From: Paracoccaceae bacterium
GTDB taxonomy: Bacteria > Pseudomonadota > Alphaproteobacteria > Rhodobacterales > Rhodobacteraceae
Assembly (NCBI GenBank): GCA_007134805.1
Contig: SLKB01000249.1
Coordinates: 1-6,935, forward strand
Length of the DNA: 6,935 bases
Direction of reading: 5' to 3'
Shown: positions 1 through 6,009 of the stretch, piece after piece
Layout of the letters: each line of letters starts with the position of its first letter
Numbering within the stretch: position 1 is the stretch's first letter
Program-made: the position numbers and the translations under genes
The notes under the pieces: generated by a model
Told to the model about the DNA's origin: nothing
The model's input: only the letters and a program-made list of their open reading frames with translations
Database searches by the model: none

Positions 1-185
1 AACTCTGGCTCGTGGCGCTGCTGCTGCTCGGCGTGTTCCTCAACGAGCTGGTCTGCACTCTCGCGGTCGCCCGCGTCTTCAGCCTTGCAGGCCCGCGCGC
101 GTCCTATCAGCGCTCGAAGCTCCTGATCGACCGGGTGTTCGCGGGCATGCTCGGGGCGCTGGGCGTGAAGCTGGCCGCAACCTGA
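1..185 (+). CDS. LysE/RhtB-family exporter, C-terminal fragment (5' end outside window)
   Basis: Only the last 60 codons are present, read from position 3 to a TGA at 183-185. The fragment opens with a hydrophobic stretch (LWLVALLLLGVFLNEL), then a short polar segment with SLAGPRASYQR, then the closing segment LLIDRVFAGMLGALGVKLA. A hydrophobic helix, a loop and a last helix starting with a '(I/L)xRVFxGxLxxLGxKLA' pattern are typical of the C-terminus of LysE/RhtB amino-acid or small-molecule exporters, which are inner-membrane proteins with about six helices. The substrate cannot be inferred. The next gene starts 25 bp later on the same strand with no terminator between, so co-transcription is possible. 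The family call rests on a short, low-complexity fragment; another small multi-helix transporter is the main alternative. Confidence 0.6.
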   Translation, partial: LWLVALLLLGVFLNELVCTLAVARVFSLAGPRASYQRSKLLIDRVFAGMLGALGVKLAAT

Positions 186-210
186 ACCATTGTCCAAGAA
201 GGGTGACTAG

Positions 211-714
211 ATGACCGACCGCCTGCCGCACGAAAAGGGCTTCCATATCAGCTGGGACCAGATCCACCGCGACAGCCGCGCGCTGGCCTGGCGGCTGGAC
301 AAGCAGGGGCCGGATGGCGGGCAATGGCGCGCGGTCGTGGCGATCACGCGCGGCGGGCTCGCGCCTGCGATGATCATCAGCCGCGAGCTTGATATCCGCG
401 TCGTCGACACGATCTCGGTGAAGTCCTACGACCACCAGACCCGCGCCGAGGCGATGGTCCTCAAGGCCCCTCAAGCCGATCTGATGGGCGATGAGGGCAA
501 GGGCGTGCTGATCATCGACGATCTGGTGGACACCGGCAAGACGCTGGAACTGGTCCGCAGGATGTTCCCCAAGGCCCATTTCGCGACAGTCTATGCCAAG
601 CCGATGGGGCGCGCGATGGTCGACAGCTACATCACCGAGGTCAGCCAGGATACCTGGATCTTCTTCCCCTGGGACATGGCGCTGCAATATGTCGAGCCCT
701 ATCGCGGCCGCTGA
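211..714 (+). CDS. gpt: Xanthine (xanthine-guanine) phosphoribosyltransferase
   Basis: This 167-residue cytosolic purine-salvage enzyme joins xanthine or guanine to PRPP, giving XMP or GMP and pyrophosphate. The PRPP-binding loop is plain at residues 99-111 ([13 protein letters not shown], with the acidic pair D103/D104), and the pyrophosphate loop TRGGL is at 46-50. Near the C-terminus, IFFPWD (150-155) supplies the aromatic residue (W154) that stacks on the purine in the E. coli Gpt type. The length is close to that of E. coli Gpt (about 152 residues), slightly longer. The ATG at 211 has a good Shine-Dalgarno sequence (AGAAGGG, ending 7 bases before it). A transporter gene ends 25 bp upstream and may share its transcript; a terminator lies about 50 bp downstream. 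Hypoxanthine-type PRTs normally lack the PWD arrangement, so the XPRT assignment is preferred. Confidence 0.93.
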   Translation: MTDRLPHEKGFHISWDQIHRDSRALAWRLDKQGPDGGQWRAVVAITRGGLAPAMIISRELDIRVVDTISVKSYDHQTRAEAMVLKAPQADLMGDEGKGVLIIDDLVDTGKTLELVRRMFPKAHFATVYAKPMGRAMVDSYITEVSQDTWIFFPWDMALQYVEPYRGR

Positions 715-717
715 GCA

Positions 718-752
718 TTTTTTCGCCTGATGAAAAATGATTTCAGGATCCG
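718..752. repeat. AT-rich dyad element, copy A
   Basis: A run of six T followed by C, seven bases, then GAAAAA forms one inverted repeat (TTTTTC/GAAAAA). TGAAA-N5-TTTCA at 731-745 forms a second, overlapping one. Copy B, 62 bp downstream, matches at 25 of 35 positions with no gaps. The element stands out as AT-rich in a GC-rich background and starts 3 bp after the gpt stop codon. It could be a terminator-associated structure or a paired operator; function unknown. Confidence 0.5.
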
Positions 753-763
753 CGTTCTGGACA

Positions 764-785
764 GGTCGCGCGGGCGGCCTTTTTT
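764..785 (+). terminator. Rho-independent terminator downstream of gpt
   Basis: GGTCGC (764-769) pairs with GCGGCC (774-779) through six base pairs, one of them a T-G wobble, around the loop GCGG. Six T residues follow directly (780-785). This is a textbook intrinsic terminator in the gpt direction and is the only one in the window with a proper T-tract. Its T-tract is also the start of AT-rich copy B. Confidence 0.75.
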
Positions 786-814
786 CATCCACTGAAAAAA
801 GGTTTCAGATTCGG
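780..814. repeat. AT-rich dyad element, copy B
   Basis: This is the second copy of the element at 718-752. Its symmetry is better: TTTTTTC (780-786) and GAAAAAA (794-800) form a perfect 7-bp inverted repeat with a 7-base loop, and CTGAAA-N5-TTTCAG (792-808) is a perfect overlapping dyad. The two copies are 62 bp apart, close to six helical turns. Both also fit the loose pattern TGA-N9-TCA described for RirA iron-regulator sites in alphaproteobacteria, but that pattern is too short to be decisive. Confidence 0.5.
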
Positions 815-917
815 CCGGGGGCGCGTTGTGCGCGCGTCACGCCAACGCAGATGTGCGCGCAGCCCCGCAAAAAGCCCTTGCGCAGCAGGCTGCAACCTAG
901 GAGTGTCGCGGCAATCC

Positions 918-957
918 GCCCGGGCGGGTCGGTCGGCCTCCGACAGGCCCCGCGGGC
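918..957 (+). other. GC-rich structured leader ahead of the small lipoprotein gene
   Basis: This lies in the 198-bp stretch between the gpt terminator and the lipoprotein SD, which holds no convincing gene. GCCCG (918-922) can pair with CGGGC (953-957). Inside lies a perfect 5-bp hairpin, GTCGG (932-936) with CCGAC (940-944), loop CCT. A competing pairing, GGCCT with AGGCC, overlaps it. The structure ends 10 bases before the SD. It may affect mRNA stability or translation, or may simply reflect base composition. I see no clear promoter in the stretch. Confidence 0.3.
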
Positions 958-982
958 TTGCAACATGGAAAGGATCCCTGAG

Positions 983-1198
983 ATGAAGAGATATTCTGTT
1001 GCCGCAGCGCTTGCGGCGTCGGTCATCGTGGTGTCGGCCTGCACCAATGACCCGCAGATCAACGCAGCAACCGGCGGGCTTGCCGGTGCGGCGGTCGGCA
1101 CGCAGATCGGCGGCGGCTCGGGCCGGACCGCGGCTATCCTTGGTGGCGCTGCGGTCGGGACCGCAGTCGGCGCGCAGACGCAGATCCCGCGGTATTGA
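983..1198 (+). CDS. Small glycine-zipper lipoprotein
   Basis: This 71-residue protein has a lipoprotein signal: MKRY, a hydrophobic stretch, then the lipobox VSAC with the acylated cysteine at residue 20. The mature part is only about 52 residues. It is almost entirely a glycine/alanine zipper (GGLAGAAVGTQIGG at 31-44 and GGAAVGTAVGAQ at 54-65, an internal repeat), resembling the Gly-zipper_2TM / 17-kDa surface antigen group. It should be anchored in the outer membrane or periplasmic face; no specific function can be given. The ATG at 983 is chosen because GGAAAGGA (967-974) sits 8 bases upstream and the signal peptide begins there. An in-frame ATG at 965 would overlap that SD. The same frame is open back to 737, but that stretch encodes no recognisable protein. 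It is shorter than usual family members, which carry a further C-terminal region. Confidence 0.75.
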   Translation: MKRYSVAAALAASVIVVSACTNDPQINAATGGLAGAAVGTQIGGGSGRTAAILGGAAVGTAVGAQTQIPRY

Positions 1199-1200
1199 CG

Positions 1201-1352
1201 CGATGCGGCACCGCGGCATCGGCCCGCGCGTGCCGCCGCAAATGACGCGCCCGCCCCTGCGGATCGCAGGGGCAGCGCACGCGAGGTGTGGCCCCTTGGC
1301 CACGGCCGAGCGGGCGCTTCCTCCCCTTCGGCACCCCCCGCCTGACGCAGGC
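1201..1352. other. Convergent intergenic region with four GC-rich hairpins
   Basis: Between the convergent ends of the lipoprotein and cmk genes lie four inverted repeats. CGATGC/GCATCG is at 1201-1221 (9-base loop). A perfect 9-bp stem GCCCCTGCG/CGCAGGGGC is at 1253-1273 (loop GAT). GTGGCC/GGCCAC is at 1288-1303 (loop CCTT). GCCTG/CAGGC is at 1340-1352, touching the cmk stop codon. None has a T-tract on either strand. They probably protect 3' ends or aid Rho-dependent or structure-dependent termination from both sides. Confidence 0.45.
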
Positions 1353-1945
1353 TAGCGCGTCGGCAATCGCGCGGCCACGAGCCGTGCGGCCGCGGCGATC
1401 GCGTCCTCGATGCTCAGCGCGCTCGTGTCGAGGGGGATTGCGTCCTCGGCCGGGCGCAAGGGGGCGTCCGCGCGGCCCATGTCGCGCGCGTCGCGCGCGC
1501 GCACTTGTGCGAGGACGTCGGCATACTCCCCCGCGCCGGCCTCGCGCCAGCGCCGCTCCGCGCGGATCTCGGGCGAGGCCGTGACAAACAGTTTCACCTC
1601 GGCGCCGGGGCAGATCACAGTGCCGATATCGCGCCCGTCCAGCACCGCGCCCCCCTCGCGCCGGGCAAAGGCGCGCTGGAACTCCAGCAGTGCCGCGCGC
1701 ACCTCGGGCAGCACGGCCACAGTGCTCGCCGCCTCGCCCGCCTCGAGGCTGCGCAGATCCGGGCGCGCCAGATCGGCCTCGGACAGCGCGCGCGCGGCAG
1801 CGACCGGATCGCCCCCTTTCATGCCCACGGCCCGATAGAGTAGACCGGTATCGAGATGCGCGAAACCGAAGCGCTCGGCGACCGCGCGGCTGATCGTGCC
1901 TTTCCCGGCCGCGGCCGGGCCGTCGATGGCGACTGTGAACTGCAT
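1352..1945 (-). CDS. cmk: Cytidylate kinase (CMP/dCMP kinase)
   Basis: This 197-residue cytosolic enzyme phosphorylates CMP and dCMP to their diphosphates with ATP, in pyrimidine nucleotide supply. The P-loop GPAAAGKGT is at residues 9-17. LDTGLLYRA (31-39) carries the conserved nucleotide-binding D32 and R38. LDGRDIGT (102-109) is the family signature. RDxxDMxRxxAPLxPAxDA (151-169), ending LDTS, is the usual C-terminal block. At about 197 residues it is shorter than E. coli Cmk (about 227), with a reduced NMP-binding insert. The ATG at 1945 is chosen because the mature sequence begins there and GGAGG (1952-1956, reverse strand) lies 6 bases upstream. The frame stays open to 2095 without recognisable protein. 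The gene stands alone here: neither aroA nor rpsA, its common neighbours, is adjacent. Confidence 0.95.
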   Translation of the reverse strand: MQFTVAIDGPAAAGKGTISRAVAERFGFAHLDTGLLYRAVGMKGGDPVAAARALSEADLARPDLRSLEAGEAASTVAVLPEVRAALLEFQRAFARREGGAVLDGRDIGTVICPGAEVKLFVTASPEIRAERRWREAGAGEYADVLAQVRARDARDMGRADAPLRPAEDAIPLDTSALSIEDAIAAAARLVAARLPTR

Positions 1946-2055
1946 GCAGCCCCTCCAGGATTCCCGTGCCGCGATCCTGCCGTGTGCGCACGGAAACTGC
2001 AACGCGATGCCGAAATGCGCGCACGCGTCGTTTTTGGCCTGCAATCCGGGGTGAA

Positions 2056-2072
2056 ATGCACTAACTATGCAC
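2056..2072. repeat. Short direct repeat ATGCAC in the cmk/mipA divergent region
   Basis: ATGCAC occurs at 2056-2061 and again at 2067-2072, 11 bp apart, one helical turn. It lies within a locally AT-rich patch and overlaps the proposed cmk -10. A second word, GTGAAA, is at 2051-2056 and 2079-2084. Such spacing would suit a dimeric regulator, but six-base repeats can arise by chance. Confidence 0.25.
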
Positions 2073-2095
2073 CAAGATGTGAAACCCTCAGTCAA
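2066..2095 (-). promoter_or_regulatory. Candidate promoter for cmk
   Basis: On the reverse strand, TTGACT (2090-2095) is a close -35 match. TGCATA (2066-2071), 18 bases further on, is a modest -10. Transcription would start near 2059, leaving a leader of about 114 bases before cmk. This is the best sigma-70-like pair in the divergent region; no comparably good pair is seen for the forward gene. Confidence 0.3.
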
Positions 2096-2114
2096 CCTTC
2101 ACGGGATTTCGGAC

Positions 2115-2128
2115 AGGATGACGACGTG
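2115..2128 (+). promoter_or_regulatory. Ribosome binding site supporting the GTG start of the MipA-family gene
   Basis: AGGA at 2115-2118 lies 7 bases before GTG 2126-2128. The alternative ATG at 2135 has no purine-rich sequence at a suitable distance. The site therefore favours the GTG start, which adds three residues to the signal peptide. Confidence 0.5.
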
Positions 2129-2908
2129 ACCCTGATGCAAGTGACCTTCTCTCGTCTCGCGCCTGCCTGCGTGGCAGCGCTTGCGCTGGCCCCGGTGCAT
2201 GCGACCGCGCAAGACCGTGCGTTTTCCTTTTCCGTCACTGGCGGCGCGACGGTTCAGCCGGACTATTTCGGCTCCGACAGCCACCGCCTGGGCCCGTCGG
2301 GGGCGCTCGGGTTCAGTGGCTTGGTGCTGGGCGGGATTTCCTTCGGCAGCCTCGAATCGCCCGACGTGTTCAGCGAGGGCGTCGGCGTGCGCGGGGCGTT
2401 TCGCTACATTCCGCAGCGCAAGGGCGAGGATGAACTCGCGGGGCTCCGGGATGTCGATGACGCGGTCGAGCTGGGCGTGGGCCTGCATTACACGACCGAG
2501 CACTGGCAGGTCTATACCGATATCCGCTACGGGGTGATCGGGCATTCCGCCTTTACCGGCGAGGCCGGCGCCAACCTGATCCTGCGCCCGACCGAAAGCC
2601 TGACCCTGCATGCCGGGCCGCGCGCGAAATTCGGCAGTGGCCGCTTCATGCGCACCTATTTCGGCGTGACCGAGGCTGAGGCCGCCGCCTCGGGGCTCGG
2701 CGAATACCGGCCGTCGGGCGGGGTGCAATCGCTCGGGGTGGAATTGGGCGCCTACCAGGCGCTGAGCGAGGATTGGGGCGTCAGCGGGGCCGTCCGCTTC
2801 GACCGGCTGCGCGGTGATGCGGGCGCCTCGCCCATCGTCGAGCAGGGCAATCGCGATCAGCTGAGCGCGACAGTCGGTGTGACCCGGCATTTCAACCTGC
2901 GCTTCTGA
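2126..2908 (+). CDS. MipA/OmpV-family outer-membrane protein
   Basis: This 260-residue outer-membrane beta-barrel belongs to the MipA/OmpV family, named for an E. coli murein-synthesis scaffold and a Vibrio outer-membrane protein. The N-terminus is a Sec signal peptide (hydrophobic PACVAALALAPV, likely cleavage after ATA at residue 28). Family features follow: QPDYFGSD (44-51), GLRDVDDAVELG (106-117), and MRTYFGVTEAEAAASGL (175-191). The last residues are NLRF, ending in the aromatic residue that barrel-assembly signals use. Alternating hydrophobic/polar strands run throughout. I place the start at GTG 2126 because AGGA (2115-2118) is 7 bases upstream. The in-frame ATG at 2135 would be 16 bases from it with no other SD, though the signal peptide tolerates either. 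The gene stands alone, divergent from cmk. Its specific role here is unknown. Confidence 0.85.
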   Translation: MTLMQVTFSRLAPACVAALALAPVHATAQDRAFSFSVTGGATVQPDYFGSDSHRLGPSGALGFSGLVLGGISFGSLESPDVFSEGVGVRGAFRYIPQRKGEDELAGLRDVDDAVELGVGLHYTTEHWQVYTDIRYGVIGHSAFTGEAGANLILRPTESLTLHAGPRAKFGSGRFMRTYFGVTEAEAAASGLGEYRPSGGVQSLGVELGAYQALSEDWGVSGAVRFDRLRGDAGASPIVEQGNRDQLSATVGVTRHFNLRF

Positions 2909-2994
2909 TCTTCCAACGCCATGGGTGGGCTGCTTCGCGGCCAGCGTCAGACGGCCGTCATCTGGGCCATGGCCATTCCCCGCGCCCGGGGCTA

Positions 2995-3016
2995 GGGTGG
3001 CGAAAAACGCCATCCC
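2995..3016 (+). promoter_or_regulatory. Hairpin in the leader of the aminopeptidase gene, abutting its SD
   Basis: TGGCG (2998-3002) pairs with CGCCA (3008-3012) around AAAAA. GGG (2995-2997) can extend the stem with CCC (3014-3016) across a one-base bulge. The stem ends immediately before GGAG (3017-3020), the SD for the ATG at 3026. It could tune translation. TAGGGT at 2993-2998 is a possible weak -10 and would conflict with the full stem if transcription starts just downstream. The rest of the 2909-3025 gap shows only weak GC-rich dyads and no T-tract terminator. Confidence 0.3.
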
Positions 3017-3025
3017 GGAGAAACC

Positions 3026-4489
3026 ATGCCCACCCTGCCGCCCCCCGACTTCCGGCCCTTCGACCTTGACGCGATCGCGAGCCATCCTGGCCGCGTGGTG
3101 ATCTTTGCCGAGCCCGGCGCGCCGCTGCCGCGCGCGACACGGCGCGCCGACCGCCTGACGCGCGGCGCGGTCAGGCGCGCGCTGGCAAGCGAGGGGTTTG
3201 CCAAATCGAAGCCCGGCGATGGGCTGAACATGAGCTTTCCATCGGGAATGGCCGCCGAGGCGCTGCAGATCATCCATCTGCCGCGCAAGTTCGACGCACA
3301 TGCGCTGCGCAAGGCGGGCGTTCGCATCGGGGCCGCGCAGGACAGGCGCCCGACGCTGATCTGTGCCGATACCCTGCCCCCGGCGCCGCTTGTGGAAGCC
3401 GCACTCTTGCGCGCCTATCAGTACGAGGCGCAGAAGGCCGACCCGAAGCCCGCCTTCGGCGCGCTCACCCTCATGCTCAAGACCACCGACGGGGCCATGG
3501 CCGCCTGCCGTGGGGCGCTGGCGCGCGCGCGCGGCGTGCATCTGACGCGCGATCTCGTCAATGCGCCGGCCAATGTGCTGACCACCACCAGCCTTGCTGA
3601 CCAGATCCGCGAGATGGAGGCGCTGGGGCTGGAGGTCGAGATCCTCGAGGAAGAGGATCTCGAGCGGCTGGGGATGCGCGCATTGCTCGCGGTCGGGCAA
3701 GGCTCGGAGAGCCCCTCGAAACTGGCGGTGATGCGCTGGAAGGGGGCGGCGGGCGCGCCTTTGGCGGTGATCGGCAAAGGGGTCATGTTCGACACGGGCG
3801 GCATCTCGCTCAAACCGGCCGGCGGCATGGAAGAGATGACCATGGACATGGGCGGTGCTGCGGTCACGGTCGGGCTGATGCAGACGCTGGCCGAGCGGGG
3901 GGCGCGCGCGCATGTCGTGGGGCTTGTGGGGCTGGTCGAGAACATGCCCGATGCGCGCGCGCAGCGCCCCGGCGATGTCGTGCGCTCCATGAAGGGCGAC
4001 ATGATCGAGGTGATCAACACCGATGCCGAGGGGCGGCTCGTGCTGGCTGATGTGCTCTGGTATGCGCAGGAACATCTGGGCCCGCGCGCGATGATCGATC
4101 TGGCCACGCTCACTGGCGCGATCATCGTCGCACTCGGCCATGAGAAGGCGGGGGTGTTTGCCAATGACGATGCGCTGGCCGAGCACTTCCTGAAAGCCGC
4201 CGCCGAGGTGGGCGAAGGCGCGTGGCGGATGCCGCTCGACCCCGCCTATGACACGCTGATCAAGTCGCGCATTGGCGATGTGAAGAATTCCGGCGGGCGG
4301 GCAGCAGGCTCGATCACCGCGGCGCAGTTCCTGCAGCGCTTCGTCAAGCCGGACATGCCCTGGGTGCATCTGGACATTGCCGGGGTGACGCTGACCAAGA
4401 CCGACAGCGCCCATGCGCCCAAGGGTGCCTCGGGCTGGGGGGTGCGGGCGCTCGATGCGCTGATTGCGGCGCAGTTCGAGCGGCGCTGA
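3026..4489 (+). CDS. pepA: Leucyl aminopeptidase, peptidase family M17
   Basis: This 487-residue, probably hexameric cytosolic two-metal aminopeptidase removes N-terminal residues from peptides in peptide turnover. The C-terminal catalytic domain carries all M17 ligands: K251 and D256 in VIGKGVMFDTGGISLKP, catalytic K263, D274 in TMDMGG, and the signature NTDAEGRL (331-338) with D333, E335 and catalytic R337. These correspond to E. coli PepA K270, D275, K282, D293, D352, E354 and R356. The N-terminal domain (about 1-165) is variable, as usual, and shares little with E. coli PepA, so any DNA-binding or regulatory role known for the E. coli protein should not be assumed. The ATG at 3026 has GGAG 5 bases upstream. 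holC starts 6 bp after the stop, a linkage seen widely in proteobacteria. The symbol is used in the family sense. Confidence 0.93.
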   Translation: MPTLPPPDFRPFDLDAIASHPGRVVIFAEPGAPLPRATRRADRLTRGAVRRALASEGFAKSKPGDGLNMSFPSGMAAEALQIIHLPRKFDAHALRKAGVRIGAAQDRRPTLICADTLPPAPLVEAALLRAYQYEAQKADPKPAFGALTLMLKTTDGAMAACRGALARARGVHLTRDLVNAPANVLTTTSLADQIREMEALGLEVEILEEEDLERLGMRALLAVGQGSESPSKLAVMRWKGAAGAPLAVIGKGVMFDTGGISLKPAGGMEEMTMDMGGAAVTVGLMQTLAERGARAHVVGLVGLVENMPDARAQRPGDVVRSMKGDMIEVINTDAEGRLVLADVLWYAQEHLGPRAMIDLATLTGAIIVALGHEKAGVFANDDALAEHFLKAAAEVGEGAWRMPLDPAYDTLIKSRIGDVKNSGGRAAGSITAAQFLQRFVKPDMPWVHLDIAGVTLTKTDSAHAPKGASGWGVRALDALIAAQFERR

Positions 4490-4495
4490 GGCGTC

Positions 4496-4960
4496 ATGGG
4501 CAAGGCGCTGTTCTATCATCTGACGCGCGCGCCCCTTGAAGAGACCGCGCGGGTGATCCTTGCCCGCGCGCTGGCGCAGGGCTGGCGGGTCTGTCTGCGC
4601 GGGCGCACGCCCGAGCAGCTTGCCGCGCTCGACGCCGCGCTGTGGCTGGGCGACAAGGCCGCCTTCCTGCCGCATGGGCTGGCGGGCGGGCCACATGATG
4701 CCGACCAGCCGATCCTGCTCACGACCGCGCCAGGCTGTCCCAATGGCGCGCAGGCGCTCATGGCGGTCGATCAGGCTGACATCACCCCCGAGGACTGCGC
4801 GCAGGCCGCGCGGGTCTGGGTGCTGTTCGACGGGCATGACGCGGCAGCGCTTGAGCATGCGCGCGCGCAGTGGCGCACGCTTGCCGCCGCCGGGGTGGCG
4901 GCGGAATACTGGTCCGAGGAGACGGGGCGCTGGCAGAAGATGCGCAGCACCGAAGCCTAA
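4496..4960 (+). CDS. holC: DNA polymerase III chi subunit
   Basis: This 154-residue protein is the chi subunit of the replicative polymerase's clamp-loader assembly, where chi contacts single-stranded-DNA-binding protein. It begins with the family's opening strand (KALFYHL), followed by a helix (LEETARVILARALAQGWRV) and the pattern 'TPEQLAALDAALW...F(L)PHG' (residues 38-61), which is characteristic of HolC. A central QPILLTT strand and an AARVWVLFDG segment (about 104-113) complete the Rossmann-like fold. The C-terminus ends with the usual 'A..YW.e..GrW.K' pattern (EYWSEETGRWQKM). The SD, GAGG (4488-4491), overlaps the pepA stop codon, so the two genes are almost certainly co-transcribed and possibly translationally coupled. 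The gene ends 10 bp from the stop of the converging ppk2 gene with no visible terminator between them. Confidence 0.9.
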   Translation: MGKALFYHLTRAPLEETARVILARALAQGWRVCLRGRTPEQLAALDAALWLGDKAAFLPHGLAGGPHDADQPILLTTAPGCPNGAQALMAVDQADITPEDCAQAARVWVLFDGHDAAALEHARAQWRTLAAAGVAAEYWSEETGRWQKMRSTEA

Positions 4961-4970
4961 GCGCCGCCCC

Positions 4971-5951
4971 TCAGCCGGGCGCGCCGCCCATGACATGCTC
5001 GAGATCCGCGCGCGAGAGCACGACATGGCGCGCGCGCCCCACGATCAGCGGATCGGGCGGGGTGGCGATCGCGGGGTCCTTGTCCGGGTAGTCCAGCGTC
5101 GAGAGGAAATGCCGCATGCATTCGAGCCGCGCGCGTTTCTTGTCCTTCGACTTGACCACGGTCCAGGGCGCATCGGCGGTGTCGGTGTAGAAGAACATCG
5201 CCTCCTTGGCGCGGGTATACTCATCCCATTTGCCCAGGCTTGCCTTGTCGATGGGCGAAAGCTTCCAGCGCTTGAGCGGGTCGACCTCGCGCGCCTTGAA
5301 GCGGCGGCGCTGTTCCTCGGGGGTGACGGAAAACCAGTATTTGTAGAGCCGTATGCCCGAGCGGACGAGCATCCGCTCGAATTCGGGGGCCTGGCGCATG
5401 AACTCGAGATATTCTTCCGGCTTGCAGAAGCCCATCACCCGCTCGACGCCCGCGCGATTGTACCAGCTGCGGTCGAGGAAGACCATTTCGCCGCGCGTGG
5501 GCAGATGCTCGACATAGCGCTGGAAATACCATTGCCCCGATTCCCGCTCGGAGGGTTTGTTGAGCGCCACCACATGCGCGAAGCGCGGGTTGAGATGTTC
5601 GTTGAAGCGCTTGATCGTGCCGCCCTTGCCGGCCGCGTCGCGCCCCTCGAAGATGATCACTGCGCGCTCGCCGCTGTCGAGCATCCAACCCTGTACCTTC
5701 AGAAGCTCGGCCTGCAGAAGGGCTTTCTCGGCCTCGTAGGTCTTGCGCGCCATCTTGTAGCGGTAGGGGTAGCGGTCCGAGGCGAAGAAGGCGTGGATCT
5801 CTTCGGTGGTGAGCGCGGCGGGATCGGGATCGTGGGCAGCCGCCTTGCGCGCGGCCTTGGCGTCGGCCTTGGTGCTGGCCGGGCCGGGCCCGTTTGTCGT
5901 GCCATCGCCCCCGTGCAGGGCGCTGTCGCTGGGCGCGGTCTCTTCTGGCAT
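4971..5951 (-). CDS. ppk2: Polyphosphate kinase 2, class I (polyP-dependent nucleoside diphosphate phosphorylation)
   Basis: This 326-residue cytosolic enzyme belongs to the PPK2 family, which moves phosphate between inorganic polyphosphate and nucleotides; class I members mainly convert ADP or GDP to the triphosphate. The Walker A loop is FEGRDAAGKGGTI (101-113). The segment SERESGQWYFQRYVEHLP (134-151) leads to the Walker B/signature block MVFLDRSWYNRAGVERVMGF (156-175), with D160 and R161. The lid region RRRFKAREVDPLKRWKLSPID (215-235) is rich in the basic residues that hold polyP. The GKGG form of Walker A and the YNRAGVE block fit class I. Residues 1-45 are a low-complexity Ala/Pro/Lys-rich extension ahead of the conserved domain. 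The ATG at 5951 is chosen for its SD (AGGAG, 5958-5962, reverse strand, 6 bases away). A TTG at 6023 is also in frame but lies inside an FNR-type box. Confidence 0.93.
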   Translation of the reverse strand: MPEETAPSDSALHGGDGTTNGPGPASTKADAKAARKAAAHDPDPAALTTEEIHAFFASDRYPYRYKMARKTYEAEKALLQAELLKVQGWMLDSGERAVIIFEGRDAAGKGGTIKRFNEHLNPRFAHVVALNKPSERESGQWYFQRYVEHLPTRGEMVFLDRSWYNRAGVERVMGFCKPEEYLEFMRQAPEFERMLVRSGIRLYKYWFSVTPEEQRRRFKAREVDPLKRWKLSPIDKASLGKWDEYTRAKEAMFFYTDTADAPWTVVKSKDKKRARLECMRHFLSTLDYPDKDPAIATPPDPLIVGRARHVVLSRADLEHVMGGAPG

Positions 5952-5957
5952 CACGGG

Positions 5958-5962
5958 CTCCT
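5958..5962 (-). promoter_or_regulatory. Ribosome binding site fixing the ppk2 start
   Basis: AGGAG on the reverse strand, 6 bases before the ATG at 5949-5951. It settles the start against the longer in-frame reading that begins with TTG at 6023. A small perfect hairpin (CTGGA/TCCAG, 5970-5983) lies just upstream in the leader. Confidence 0.7.
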
Positions 5963-6009
5963 GTTGTGGCTGGACGGATCCAGACTGCGCTTTTTCGGGC
6001 GGCCTGTCC

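Noticed and set aside
737..982. Upstream extension of the lipoprotein reading frame
   Set aside because: It crosses AT-rich dyads and a terminator T-tract, lacks protein-like character, and would bury the lipoprotein signal peptide internally.
1946..2095. N-terminal extension of cmk
   Set aside because: The P-loop protein starts naturally at [10 protein letters not shown] with a strong SD. The extension has no family similarity and overlaps the divergent promoter region.
2099..5026. A 975-codon open frame on the reverse strand across the MipA, pepA and holC genes
   Set aside because: It is antisense to three well-recognised genes. Its product is His/Arg/Gly-rich with no recognisable domain, which is what GC-rich third positions create in the opposite frame.
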